64,000 nt of DNA from Planctomyces sp. SH-PL62. Lineage in GTDB: Bacteria > Planctomycetota > Planctomycetia > Planctomycetales > Planctomycetaceae. Below the pieces are notes generated by a model, which did no database searches, was not told where the DNA came from, and saw only the letters and a list, made by a program, of their open reading frames with translations. Positions 52,786-61,235 of the stretch are shown here, one piece after another. The stretch covers positions 1-64,000 of the forward strand of contig CAMDEA010000022.1 in assembly GCA_945893045.1 (NCBI GenBank). Reading direction: 5' to 3'. Every line of letters starts with the position of its first letter. The first letter of the stretch is position 1. The translations under genes were made by a program, and so were the position numbers.

Positions 52786-54388
52786 TCACCCCTCCCGCAA
52801 CGAATACGGAATCTGACGGAAGGTCACATCTTCACGGCCAAGCGTCGCGTCGCTCAATCGACACGCTTCACCGTACACGACACGCGGGCCTGAGCCATCG
52901 GGATGCGGTGGCAGCGCGGCCAAGACTGCGTTCGTCAGCACATTGCCGCTGGCAGGCCGACGGTCGCCGAGTACGCCGTTGTACAACAGATAAATTGCTC
53001 GCCCGTGATGCACTCCGAGCAGCGGACAATCCTTGCGTGGCCGAGTCGGCACGGGCACGCCTGATTCCAGCAGATAGACGAAACGAGCCAAGTCGGCGAA
53101 CGGCACGTCACCGTTGATGTTCCCCTGCTCGTCCAGCAGCGTCCGTCCCAGCCGGCAATACCGAACCCCGCGACCGCATTGCCCTTCACATCGGCGTAGC
53201 CGTTGCAGACCCGCTCCAGTCGCTGGCAAGTCACGCCCTTCGCAATGTCAGGGACGACTTCGACAAGAATGTAGCGGCGGTTGCCACCGTCTGCCGCATT
53301 GAGCTTTGCGACTGCGTGTCCCGTGGTACCGGAACCTGCAAACGAATCCAAGACAATCGAGTTCGTATCGGATGCCAATTCAAGAACCCGCGAGATAAGT
53401 CGAGTGGGCTTCGGCGTGATGAACATTTCCGTCTCGCTGCTCAAGACATCTCTCAGTTCGTTCTTTGCTTCCGCGTTGTGCCCAGCCTCATCGTGAAACC
53501 ACATGGTTGCTGGCACAACGCCTTGCTTCACATCGGACAAAACCGTTTCTGTGCTGGAACACCATTCCCATCCTTACCCCACCAGATGGCACCGGAAGTA
53601 GAGAGTTCAAGAAATGTGCGTTCTGGATAACGCCAGTATGTGCCGTTTGGTGGCCCGTGGATTACCCGGCCGGAAGGTGCCTTGATCGAGTAGAGACCTT
53701 GGCTGTAGTAGTTGCGAGCGTGAAGCGGTGTCGCCTTCCACGGTCCTCGGTAATCGTTGTCTGGGTTCTTGTATGCTTTGTCTTGCTTGGAACTTCGAGG
53801 AACGAGGTTCGGCTTCCAAGTGTCGGCGTGTCTTGCATACACGACCAAATAGTCGTGCATCTCTGAAAAGTGTCGAGCCGAGTTTTTGACGGTGTATATC
53901 TTCTGCCAACTGATCGTTGTGACAAAATTTGATGATCCGAATATCTCATCCATGATGTACCGCAGCGCGTGAACTTCGTTGTCATCCAAACTGACGAAGA
54001 TCGCTCCGTCATCGCTGAGAAACTCGCGCAGCAGCGCCAGCCGTGGGTACATCATGCAGAGCCACTTGTCGTGGCGGCAGAGGTCTTCGGCCTCTTTGCC
54101 GACGACATCGCCGAGCCACTTGCGGATGCGCGGGTCGTTGACGTTGTCGTTGTAAACCCAGCCTTCGTTCCCCGTGTTGTACGGCGGATCGATGTAGATG
54201 CACTTCACCTGCCCCCGATAGCGCGGCAGCAGCGCCTGGAGTGCCTCCAGATTGTCCCCTTCGACCAGCAGGTTCTCCGCCTCCGGGTCGCCGACCGACA
54301 ACTCGCGGTCGCACTCCAGTAACCGCGTGGGCACGCGACGGTGATGATCGACCACCGCCTCCTTGCCAATCCAATTCAGCGTCGGCAT
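52786..54388 (-). pseudogene. Type III DNA methyltransferase Mod, two frameshifts
   Basis: Site-specific adenine-N6 methyltransferase of a type III system. From ATG 54388 the frame reads MPTLNWIGKEAVVDHHRRVP, then the catalytic motif IDPPYNTGNEGW (DPPY). At about 53530 (AQKRF, then TTT-TGT) one T of a T run appears missing; the text LSDVKQGVVPATMWF continues in the next frame, through the AdoMet motif DSFAGSGTTGHAV. A second break lies near 53180, in GCGGGG, after which RYCRLGRTLLDEQGN continues in a third frame to 52786. Motif order (DPPY before FAGSG) is the beta class of Mod. Both breaks are in short homopolymers, so assembly error is an alternative to real decay. Confidence 0.8.
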
Positions 54389-54451
54389 CTCGTGGTCCGC
54401 GTTTCTGGTGAGTGGTCCAATCCAAACGCGGGCTTTTCCCGCAACCCAACA

Positions 54452-54527
54452 GGCGAGCCGATGGGCGTCAGCCCTCGGACAACTCGTCATTGAAATATGT
54501 CCGGGGCCTAACGGCCACCGGCTCGCC
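54452..54527. repeat. Imperfect palindrome with GGCGAGCCG ends
   Basis: GGCGAGCCGATGGGCGTC at 54452 mirrors GGCCACCGGCTCGCC ending at 54527; about 22 of 28 bases pair. It lies between the tRNA terminator and the Mod start. Confidence 0.7.
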
Positions 54528-54574
54528 GAAAGATGCACGCATCTGGTCGAGAAAGACACGACGAGACCGCCAAA

Positions 54575-54613
54575 GAAAAAACCTCGCTGACACGTCCTGC
54601 CAGCGAGGTTTCT
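54575..54613 (-). terminator. Rho-independent terminator of tRNA-Pro
   Basis: On the minus strand, right after the tRNA 3' end: AACCTCGCTG, an 11-base loop, CAGCGAGGTT and a run of T. Perfect 10-bp stem. Confidence 0.9.
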
Positions 54614-54614
54614 C

Positions 54615-54692
<78 letters not shown>

Positions 54693-54704
54693 AAGGGCGG
54701 GCGG

Positions 54705-54732
54705 ATTCTAGCGGGGGGAGGAAATGCGTCAA
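54705..54732 (-). promoter_or_regulatory. Promoter of tRNA-Pro
   Basis: Minus strand: TTGACG, 16-bp spacer, TAGAAT, with the tRNA 5' end 12 bases after the -10. The -35 overlaps the stop region of the E2 gene. Confidence 0.75.
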
Positions 54733-56291
54733 CGATGGGTTGGCGGCTCAATGAGTGACTGCAAATCGCTCGCGGCGAGTCGTGCCAATTTTTGTAGGAA
54801 ACGCGCGGCGGGTGCTCCGTCGAGCACTCGATGGTCGAACGTCAGGCTCAACGTCATCAGTCGCTGAAGTGAGTCGGTTTCCAAACCAGCCCGACGCGCG
54901 AGCGAGGGATCGACATTGTTGGTGACTTCCGATCCCTCGCTGGCGCGTCGGGCTAGTGTGACGGGACGAGTTTGAATGCGGCCGAGGCCGAGGATGGCGG
55001 TCTCAGGGAAGTTGATGATTGGCGTGAAAGCGTCGATGCCCAGCGATCCGAGATTCGTGATTGTGAACGTGCCGCCTTGCAGGTCTTGAGCCGTGAGTCG
55101 TCGCGTGCGAGCTTGCTCGATCAAGGTGCGGGACTGGTTGGCGATCTCGAAGACGGTTTGGCGTTGTGCGTCTCGCACGACGGGAACCAGCAGGCCCGCG
55201 TCCGTATCAACGGCGATGCCGATGTGAATCTCGTCGATGAGTTCAATGGCATCGTCTTGCCAGCGTGCGTTGAGCGCGGGGTGCTCGCACAGCGCGATCG
55301 CCGTTAGTTTGACGAAACAATCGGTGAGCGACGGGATCGGCGATTCACCAGACTGTTTGAGTCGCTCGCGAAACTCGATCAGCGAAGACACATCGACCTG
55401 TGTGGTGAGCGTGACCGGCGCGGCCTGTTGCAGACTGGTCACCATGCGATTGGCGATGGCGCGTCGCAGCGGAGTGATCGGGATGGTGCGAATCGCGGCC
55501 GATGTGGTGAGCGGCGGCGTGACGATGTTGTTCGCGACGGCGAGGACGTCACGTTCGCGGATGCGGCGTTGCGAGCCGGTGCCGGGAAGCTGCGTCCAAT
55601 CGACTCCGAGCCGTGCGGCGGAGCGTGCGGCACGTGGGGAAATCGTCGGCAGATTCCGGCTGCGACGAGGGACGGCGGACGAGCGGATCGCTGGAGCCGA
55701 GGGAGTGACCGGGTTCGATTCGATGACGCTCGGCAGGAATTCGCCTCGGCTTTGCAAGTAGCGGCGGCAGACGTCGGCTTCCGAGATGCGGCCCGCCGAA
55801 GTGAGCGGCGCGAGATCGACGCCAAGTTGTCTCGCCAGACGACGCACGGCGGGTGATGCGGGTGGGGTGACGTGGGGCAGGTTTTCAACCTGCCTGTGAT
55901 TCACGGGCAGGTTGGAAACCTGTCCCACGTTCTGCGGCGACCGAAGTGTTCCGCTAACTAATCCGCCAGCGGCGGACGTTACGGATTCGGTTTGTGGCTG
56001 AGGCGCGGATGGAATTGGGCGCGATGGAATCGGCGGCACAGTTTCACCGACCGCGAGCAGATAACCGATGATGGCACCCACGGCAACGATGTCGCCTTCG
56101 GCGGGATTGGTCGCGTCGAAGTGCAGCGTGCCCGCATCGACGGCTTCGATTTCTTGGATCGCTTTTTCGCCTTCGAGCGTGAAGAGAGGCTCGCCCGGTC
56201 GGACATCGTCGCCGTTGTTTTTGAGCCAGCCGACGAAGGTGCCTTGTTCCATCGACCAGCCGAGGCGAGGGATTTGGATTGGGTGGGGCAT
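54729..56291 (-). CDS. Dihydrolipoamide acyltransferase (E2) of a 2-oxoacid dehydrogenase, 520 aa
   Basis: Core subunit that carries the acyl group on lipoate. Residues 1-78 are the lipoyl domain with Lys43 (LEGEKAIQ) as attachment site. Two peripheral-subunit-binding domains follow, about 148-182 (SPAVRRLARQLGVDLAPL) and 216-250 (SPRAARSAARLGVDWTQL). The catalytic domain covers about 280-520 with the active-site HRVLDG at 487-492. The linker at about 120-142 (GQVSNLPVNHRQVENLPH) is encoded by a palindromic repeat also found elsewhere in the window. Last gene of the SDR/E1/E2 operon; no E3 gene is seen. Confidence 0.92.
   Translation of the reverse strand: MPHPIQIPRLGWSMEQGTFVGWLKNNGDDVRPGEPLFTLEGEKAIQEIEAVDAGTLHFDATNPAEGDIVAVGAIIGYLLAVGETVPPIPSRPIPSAPQPQTESVTSAAGGLVSGTLRSPQNVGQVSNLPVNHRQVENLPHVTPPASPAVRRLARQLGVDLAPLTSAGRISEADVCRRYLQSRGEFLPSVIESNPVTPSAPAIRSSAVPRRSRNLPTISPRAARSAARLGVDWTQLPGTGSQRRIRERDVLAVANNIVTPPLTTSAAIRTIPITPLRRAIANRMVTSLQQAAPVTLTTQVDVSSLIEFRERLKQSGESPIPSLTDCFVKLTAIALCEHPALNARWQDDAIELIDEIHIGIAVDTDAGLLVPVVRDAQRQTVFEIANQSRTLIEQARTRRLTAQDLQGGTFTITNLGSLGIDAFTPIINFPETAILGLGRIQTRPVTLARRASEGSEVTNNVDPSLARRAGLETDSLQRLMTLSLTFDHRVLDGAPAARFLQKLARLAASDLQSLIEPPTHR
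55871..55929. repeat. Paired palindrome inside the E2 gene, GGGCAGGTTTTCAACCTGCCC family, copy 2
   Basis: Starts CGTGGGGCAGGTTTTCAACC and ends GGAAACCTGTCCCACG, so the whole is an inverted pair of hairpins. It is in frame with the E2 gene and codes for part of its flexible linker. The related copy is at 8424-8532. Confidence 0.9.
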
Positions 56292-56321
56292 TCATGGCTC
56301 GCGAAAGTTTGGCGTTCAAGG

Positions 56322-56394
56322 ATTGGCTATTGGCTATTGGCTATTGGCTATTGGCTATTGGCTATTGGCTATTGGCTATTGGCTATTGGCTATT
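56322..56394. repeat. Heptanucleotide tandem array (ATTGGCT)10
   Basis: Ten perfect copies of ATTGGCT plus three bases, in the E1-E2 intergenic gap. On the mRNA strand it reads AGCCAAT repeated. It is followed on the plus strand by an inverted pair (ATTGGCTATTT with AAATAGCCAAT), so the transcript could fold a hairpin next to the array. Confidence 0.97.
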
Positions 56395-56428
56395 TCAAAT
56401 CACAAATAGCCAATCATCAATCACCAAT

Positions 56429-58423
56429 TCATTCGGCGATAAGTTGTCGGATCGCGTCGGCGATCTGCTTTGGCTGCGGGACCATGACCGCTTCGAGCGG
56501 TGGACTGTAGGGCGTCGGGCAGAAGGCTCCGGTGAGGCGACGGATCGGGGCGTCGAGGCTATCAAAACCTTCGGCGACGATGCGGGCTGCGATCTCGGCC
56601 GCGAAGCCGCAGGGCGCGGGAGGCTCGTCGACGATCAACAGTCGGCCGGTCTTCGCGACCGATTGCAGAATCGTTTCGGTGTCGAGCGGACTGACCGTGC
56701 GCGGATCGACGATCTCGACCGAGATGCCTTCGCGTTCGAGTTCATCGCAAACGCCGAGCGTCAGATGAACCATGCGAGCCAGCGCGACGACGGTCACGTC
56801 GCGGCCTTCGCGCACGACAGAAGCTTTGCCGAATTCGATTTCGTATTCGCCATCGGGGACCGGCCCTTTGACTTGCAGAATCTCGCGATGTTCGAGGAAC
56901 AGTACCGGGTCGTCGCAGTTCAACGCTCGCTTGAGCAGGCCCTTCGCATCGGCGGGCGTCGACGGCACGACGACGCGCAAACCTGGGACTTGCGCGTACA
57001 TCGCGTAGTAGCTGCCGGAGTGATGCGTCGCTGCCGAATGTCCGATGCCGATGCAGCCGCGCAGCAGGACCGGCATCTTCAGCCGGCCGCTTGACATGTA
57101 CTGCATCTTGGCGATCTGGTTGACGATCTCGCCGACGGAGTCCATCACGAAGTCGGCGAACATGAAGTCGATGATCGGCCGCGTGCCAGTCATGGCTGCT
57201 CCGCAAGCGAGGCCCACGAAGCCGCGCTCGCAGATCGGTGTATCGCAGAGACGTTCGGCTCCGTACTTCTGGAATAGTCCATCGGTCGTCTTGAAGTTCC
57301 CGCCGCGAACGCCGATGCCTTCCCCCATGACGAAGATGCGCGGGTTCTTGGCCATCTCTTCGGAGAGTGCTTCGTGAGTGGCTTGCGAGAAAGTTTTGAT
57401 GGGGGGAGTGGGGAGTGGGGAGCGGGGAGTGGGGAGTGAAGGGGACGGACTGTAGACGTGATTGGTGGCGGTGTTCGGATCGGGCCAAGGACTTGTTTCG
57501 GCGTACTCGCGCGATTCTTTCACCATCGTTTGAATGTCACGATCAATTGCGTCGAATTGCTCTGCGACCGGCTTGCCGTCACTCCCCACTTCCCACTCCC
57601 CACTTCTCACTCGTCCGATCGGGCAACGCTTCTTCCATTCTTCGACGTCTTCGCGAGTGCGATAGGTGAAGTCGCCCATGCCTTCGGCGTGTGCGCGCGT
57701 GCGATACGTCTTGCACTCAATGAGCGTCGGGCCGCCACCGGCGCGGGCTCGCGCGATGGCTTCGCCGGCAACGCGATGAATTTCGAGCACGTCGTTGCCG
57801 TCGAGTTCAAAGCCCGGAATGCCGTAGGTCGCGCCGCGGCTGCCGACGCTGGGATTGCCGGCGGCGTAGGCGTTGGGAATTTCGGTCGCGAACTGGTTGT
57901 TCTCGCAGACGAACAGAACCGGCAGCTTCCAGATGCTGGCCATGTTCAGCCCTTCGTGGAATGCGCCGTTGTTGGAGGCTCCGTCACCGAAGAAGGCGAC
58001 GGCGACATGCGGCAGTTTCATCAGCTTGAACGAGTAGCCGCCGCCGCACGCCTGCAAGATGCACGGGCCGACGATGCCGCTGGTCCCCATCATGCCGATC
58101 TCCGGCGAGAACAGGTGCATTGAACCGCCGCGTCCGCGCGAGAGACCCGTCTCGCGGCCGAATAACTCTGCCATGAGTTCGCGTGGATGAGCCCCTTTCG
58201 CCAGCGCGTGCCCGTGTCCGCGATGCGTGCTGAAGACGACATCGTGCTCGGTGAGGTGAGCACAGACACCGCTCGCGATGGCTTCTTCACCAACGTAGGT
58301 GTGACACGCGCCGAGCACGAGTCCTCGCTGATGACAGCGAGCCAGTTCTTCTTCCGTCTGCCGGATGATCTGCATCGTGCGATATAGGCCGAGCAGTGTT
58401 TCAGGTTTCATGCTGTTGCTCAT
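56429..58423 (-). CDS. 2-oxoacid dehydrogenase E1, fused alpha and beta subunits, 664 aa
   Basis: Thiamine-diphosphate-dependent decarboxylase of a pyruvate-, branched-chain- or acetoin-dehydrogenase complex. Alpha part about 1-315: the TPP motif GDGASNNGAFHEG starts at 146, preceded by HRGHGHALAKG and GRGGSMHL. Beta part about 345-664: FVMGEGIGVRGG, MFADFVMDSVGEIVNQIAKM, HSGSYYAMYAQVPGLRVV, VEIVDPRTVSPLDT. The junction and an insert in alpha (about 271-282 and 324-342) are Ser/Pro- or Gly-rich and encoded by G-rich tandem repeats. The ATG at 58423 overlaps the SDR stop as ATGA, so translation is coupled. Confidence 0.92.
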   Translation of the reverse strand: MSNSMKPETLLGLYRTMQIIRQTEEELARCHQRGLVLGACHTYVGEEAIASGVCAHLTEHDVVFSTHRGHGHALAKGAHPRELMAELFGRETGLSRGRGGSMHLFSPEIGMMGTSGIVGPCILQACGGGYSFKLMKLPHVAVAFFGDGASNNGAFHEGLNMASIWKLPVLFVCENNQFATEIPNAYAAGNPSVGSRGATYGIPGFELDGNDVLEIHRVAGEAIARARAGGGPTLIECKTYRTRAHAEGMGDFTYRTREDVEEWKKRCPIGRVRSGEWEVGSDGKPVAEQFDAIDRDIQTMVKESREYAETSPWPDPNTATNHVYSPSPSLPTPRSPLPTPPIKTFSQATHEALSEEMAKNPRIFVMGEGIGVRGGNFKTTDGLFQKYGAERLCDTPICERGFVGLACGAAMTGTRPIIDFMFADFVMDSVGEIVNQIAKMQYMSSGRLKMPVLLRGCIGIGHSAATHHSGSYYAMYAQVPGLRVVVPSTPADAKGLLKRALNCDDPVLFLEHREILQVKGPVPDGEYEIEFGKASVVREGRDVTVVALARMVHLTLGVCDELEREGISVEIVDPRTVSPLDTETILQSVAKTGRLLIVDEPPAPCGFAAEIAARIVAEGFDSLDAPIRRLTGAFCPTPYSPPLEAVMVPQPKQIADAIRQLIAE
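57401..57438. repeat. GGGGAGT tandem repeat at the E1 alpha-beta junction
   Basis: About five copies of GGGGAGT/GGGGAGC in 38 bp; it codes on the minus strand for the Ser/Pro-rich linker between the alpha and beta parts of E1. An inverted partner (ACTCCCC type) lies at 57581-57611. Confidence 0.85.
57581..57611. repeat. ACTCCCC tandem repeat in E1 alpha
   Basis: Complement of the repeat at 57401-57438 (ACTCCCCACTTCCCACTCCC at its start). It codes for residues near 271-282 of E1 (VRSGEWEVGSDG), an insert not usual in the family. Confidence 0.75.
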
Positions 58424-59232
58424 TGTTGTTGGTTTTCCACATATCGCCGCGTACCGCCTGCATTCATCGCGAGGTTGCCGCCATCCATCGGGATGATTGC
58501 GCCGGTGATCCACGTTGAAGCGTCCGACGCGAGGAACACGGCCAGTCCCTGAATGTCGGTCGGTTGTCCCATGCGACCGCGCGGGATTCCGGACTCGAAC
58601 CGAGCTTGCAGCGTTGGGTCGGCGGCCATCCGTTTTTCGAGGCTAGGGTTCACGACTTGAGCGGGCAGGATCGAGTTCACTCGGACGCCGGCGCTGCTCC
58701 ATTCGGTGCTCAGTTCGCGAGTCATTTGCACGACGGCTCCCATCGCCATGCTGTAGGCGATGTGGCCTCGGCCGAGCGCCGTTTGGCTGGCGATCGAGCC
58801 GATGTTGACGATGCTGCCTCGGCCTTGTTTCAACATGCGACGTCCCGCTTCCTGACACATGCAGAAGCGGCCAAGCACGAGATTCCGCCAGCATTGCTCG
58901 ACGTCGGCCAGCGAAATCTCTTCCGGCTTGCCGAGAATCCCTTCGCCCGCGACGTTCGCCAGGAAGTCGATGCGGCCGAACTCGCGGTCGAGTTGCTCGA
59001 ACATCGGCCGAATCTGTTCCGGCTGCGAGACATTGCAGCGCACCGGGATCGCTCGGCGTCCCAGCTTCGCGATGGCCTCGGCCGTTTGCTGAAGTCCGGC
59101 TTCATTGAGGTCGGCCAGCATCAAGTCGGCACCGTGTTGAGCCAACGCTAATGACATCGCTCGGCCCATGCCTTGAGCCGCGCCGGAGACGAGAGCCACT
59201 CGGCCAGTGAGATCGAAAAGATTGCTTGCCAT
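58420..59232 (-). CDS. Short-chain dehydrogenase/reductase lacking the catalytic Lys, 270 aa
   Basis: SDR fold: cofactor loop SGAAQGMGRAM near 16, LADLN at about 40 (NAD preferred), NVAG variant of NNAG at about 93, Ser146 in NIGSIAS, Tyr160 in IAYSMAMG. The Lys expected four residues after Tyr160 is Met164, so the usual proton relay is broken. The rest is normal, including the C-terminal GAIIPMDGGN. First gene of the operon with E1 and E2; it overlaps E1 by ATGA. It might be a weak enzyme, a binding protein, or carry a sequence error. Confidence 0.88.
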   Translation of the reverse strand: MASNLFDLTGRVALVSGAAQGMGRAMSLALAQHGADLMLADLNEAGLQQTAEAIAKLGRRAIPVRCNVSQPEQIRPMFEQLDREFGRIDFLANVAGEGILGKPEEISLADVEQCWRNLVLGRFCMCQEAGRRMLKQGRGSIVNIGSIASQTALGRGHIAYSMAMGAVVQMTRELSTEWSSAGVRVNSILPAQVVNPSLEKRMAADPTLQARFESGIPRGRMGQPTDIQGLAVFLASDASTWITGAIIPMDGGNLAMNAGGTRRYVENQQQ

Positions 59233-59283
59233 CGTGTTTCTCTTGAGGGAAGTTTTTGTCCGGTCGACTGATCCGAACTCAAA

Positions 59284-59424
59284 TCAGAATGCACAGCCTC
59301 GGATCACGCTCAGACATGCAAGTATCAAAAAAAGAAACAGCGAGAAGATCGCCACGAACGGGAGGTTCACCGAATAAAGGTTTCGGCGGCCACGTTGCTT
59401 TTTGCCAAAAATCCAGAACGACAT
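59284..59424 (-). CDS. Small membrane protein, 46 aa
   Basis: ATG at 59424; a basic N-terminus (MSFWIFGKKQRGRRNL) leads to a membrane segment (VNLPFVAIFSLFLFLILACL), ending VIRGCAF. It lies between the cyclase-family gene (stop at 59459) and the SDR/E1/E2 operon, on the same strand. No strong Shine-Dalgarno. Function unknown; the topology is the main support. Confidence 0.5.
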   Translation of the reverse strand: MSFWIFGKKQRGRRNLYSVNLPFVAIFSLFLFLILACLSVIRGCAF

Positions 59425-59458
59425 CGAAGTCGCGCCTAACGGAGGTAATGGATCAAAC

Positions 59459-61162
59459 TCAATGCAGCACGATCGCTCGCCCTGGTCCGCCGTGGCAGTC
59501 ACGGATGCGGAGTGCGGCGAACAGGAAGTAGCCGCCTTGCGGAATCTTGGCGGTGTTGTGCAGGAACTCAACGCCGACCATCTCGCGGCTGCCGAGCGCC
59601 CAGTAGGTCATCAACGCTCGTTTGGGATTCACGCCGCCGAGATCGGGGGCGTCCGTTGCAACACAACGAATCCCTTTGTCCTTGAGAACGACAACCGCAT
59701 CGGGACCAAGCGCGGGCCAGCCTTCGCTTTTACCGTTGAGCGGATCGGACCACACGCCGCCATCGTTCGGCTGGGCTTTGAAGTGCTGATCGAGGTGGCC
59801 GGTTCGGAACAGGACGACTTCGCCCGGTTTGAGAGCGCCGTTCTTCTTCTCGAATTCCTGGATGACTGCCGGTGTGATTTCAGGCGACGCGGGCCACGAC
59901 TTTTTGTCGGTGCTGCCGACGAGCGATGTCACATCAATGACTCGCACGTTACCGCAGGTCCAATCGAGCGGAACCTTCTCCGTTGTCATTGCGCTTTCGC
60001 CGCGTAAGCCGTACTTCGTTTCGTACTCGGCCAGCCAGCCGCGAACTTCGGGAGAGTATGCCACTTTGTCGCCGACCGGCGGCAACGCGAATGACGGCGG
60101 CACGAGATGCGTTCCGGCCATCGCGTCCATCAGATGTGTGTGATGCCACAGGTCGAGGTATTCGGAATAAAGAAAGTCGAGTTTGAGATAGACCTGCCGA
60201 TGTTGCCCGGTGCCGGCTCCCGGCGACGTGATCGGCAAATTCGGAGCGAGCGTCGGCGACAGGTCGATCGCACGCTTGGCCTTTGCCGATTCGATGAGCC
60301 GCTTCGGTAACTCACCGCCGACGATCGAGAACGCTCGGCCTTCGCCATAAGGAGCACCTTGATGCTTCGGGCCGATCATGCAATAGAACGCGCCGGTCGG
60401 CGGCAGCTCTTTGAGATTCGTCGCGCTCTCGGTCCAGATCATGCCGTGCTTGAGTCCGGCGTAATGCGTCGGCTCCGCGAGGTCGGGAAGCGGTCCCATA
60501 CTGGCGCTGTCCGTGCCGAGATTCATCACGCCGCGCGTCGCGAGCAACTCCATGCAATCCGGATCGGGGTCGGGAAAACCCGGTGCCTTGCGATCCAGCG
60601 CATCGGCGATGAAGCGGCTCCCTTCCGGATACGGCCGGTAATACTTGTCCGAATAATCGCTGCGGAACAATACGACGTCGCCGAATCGCAGCTTGCGATG
60701 CTGCTTCTCGAATCGTTCAACATGCTCGCGCTTCACCAGCGGACTGACTCCCTTCGGAGCCTGATCGAGCAAGTCGCGGACATCGACGACACACGCCTCG
60801 CCGCCAAACTGCCATGCTTCGATCTTGTCCGTGTACGCCAAGCCGAGCGGCCCCGACTTCTCCCGCTTCAAGTCCGGCCGAGCCACCGAATGCGGCGGCA
60901 CATCCAACTGCGTTCCGGTGTTGCCGTCGATCAGCAGCACGTCGATGTTGTACGCCGAGTCCGGCCCGATCGTCCGCTGATGTGTGATCTGAAATCTCGG
61001 AAACGGATGCGCCGGCCAAGTACACGGAAACTCTGGTGCGATCAGCAGCGAGTGATCGACGAACCGGCTCGACGCTGACTTTGGATCATCGGCACGGAGT
61101 GGAGTCCTCAACGCCTCAAGCATTGGAATCATCAGTAAGAATATGCAGAGGGTTGGTTTCAT
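59459..61162 (-). CDS. Exported tandem cyclase-family protein, 567 aa
   Basis: Two repeats of the bacterial/archaeal putative cyclase (kynurenine formamidase-like) fold. Residues 1-24 are a signal peptide. The first domain is about 30-300, with the metal-binding H-x-G-T-H-x-D-x-P-x-H motif read as NTGTQLDVPPH, so two His are lost while Asp and the last His are kept. The second, about 310-567, has MAGTHLVPPSF, again incomplete, but PDLGGVNPKRAL and GYFLFAALRIRDCHGGPGRA are typical of the family. Hydrolase activity of either half is uncertain. ATG at 61162 begins the signal peptide. Confidence 0.82.
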   Translation of the reverse strand: MKPTLCIFLLMIPMLEALRTPLRADDPKSASSRFVDHSLLIAPEFPCTWPAHPFPRFQITHQRTIGPDSAYNIDVLLIDGNTGTQLDVPPHSVARPDLKREKSGPLGLAYTDKIEAWQFGGEACVVDVRDLLDQAPKGVSPLVKREHVERFEKQHRKLRFGDVVLFRSDYSDKYYRPYPEGSRFIADALDRKAPGFPDPDPDCMELLATRGVMNLGTDSASMGPLPDLAEPTHYAGLKHGMIWTESATNLKELPPTGAFYCMIGPKHQGAPYGEGRAFSIVGGELPKRLIESAKAKRAIDLSPTLAPNLPITSPGAGTGQHRQVYLKLDFLYSEYLDLWHHTHLMDAMAGTHLVPPSFALPPVGDKVAYSPEVRGWLAEYETKYGLRGESAMTTEKVPLDWTCGNVRVIDVTSLVGSTDKKSWPASPEITPAVIQEFEKKNGALKPGEVVLFRTGHLDQHFKAQPNDGGVWSDPLNGKSEGWPALGPDAVVVLKDKGIRCVATDAPDLGGVNPKRALMTYWALGSREMVGVEFLHNTAKIPQGGYFLFAALRIRDCHGGPGRAIVLH

Positions 61163-61190
61163 TTTCGGCTTTCGGTGGAAGGCATTGGTT

Positions 61191-61221
61191 GTCGCACGGA
61201 TGGCAGGGCCGGAGCACGGAG
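61191..61221. repeat. Left 31-bp terminal inverted repeat of the GxxExxY cassette
   Basis: Starts GTCGCACGGATGGCAGGGCC; its inverted copy is at 62125-62155, matching at 30 of 31 positions. It lies between the cyclase start and the GxxExxY stop. Confidence 0.9.
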
Positions 61222-61235
61222 AGCTGCAATGCCGA

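Noticed and set aside
56322-56394. Possible CRISPR-like array
   Set aside because: The repeat unit is seven bases with no spacers, and no cas gene is present; it is a simple tandem array.
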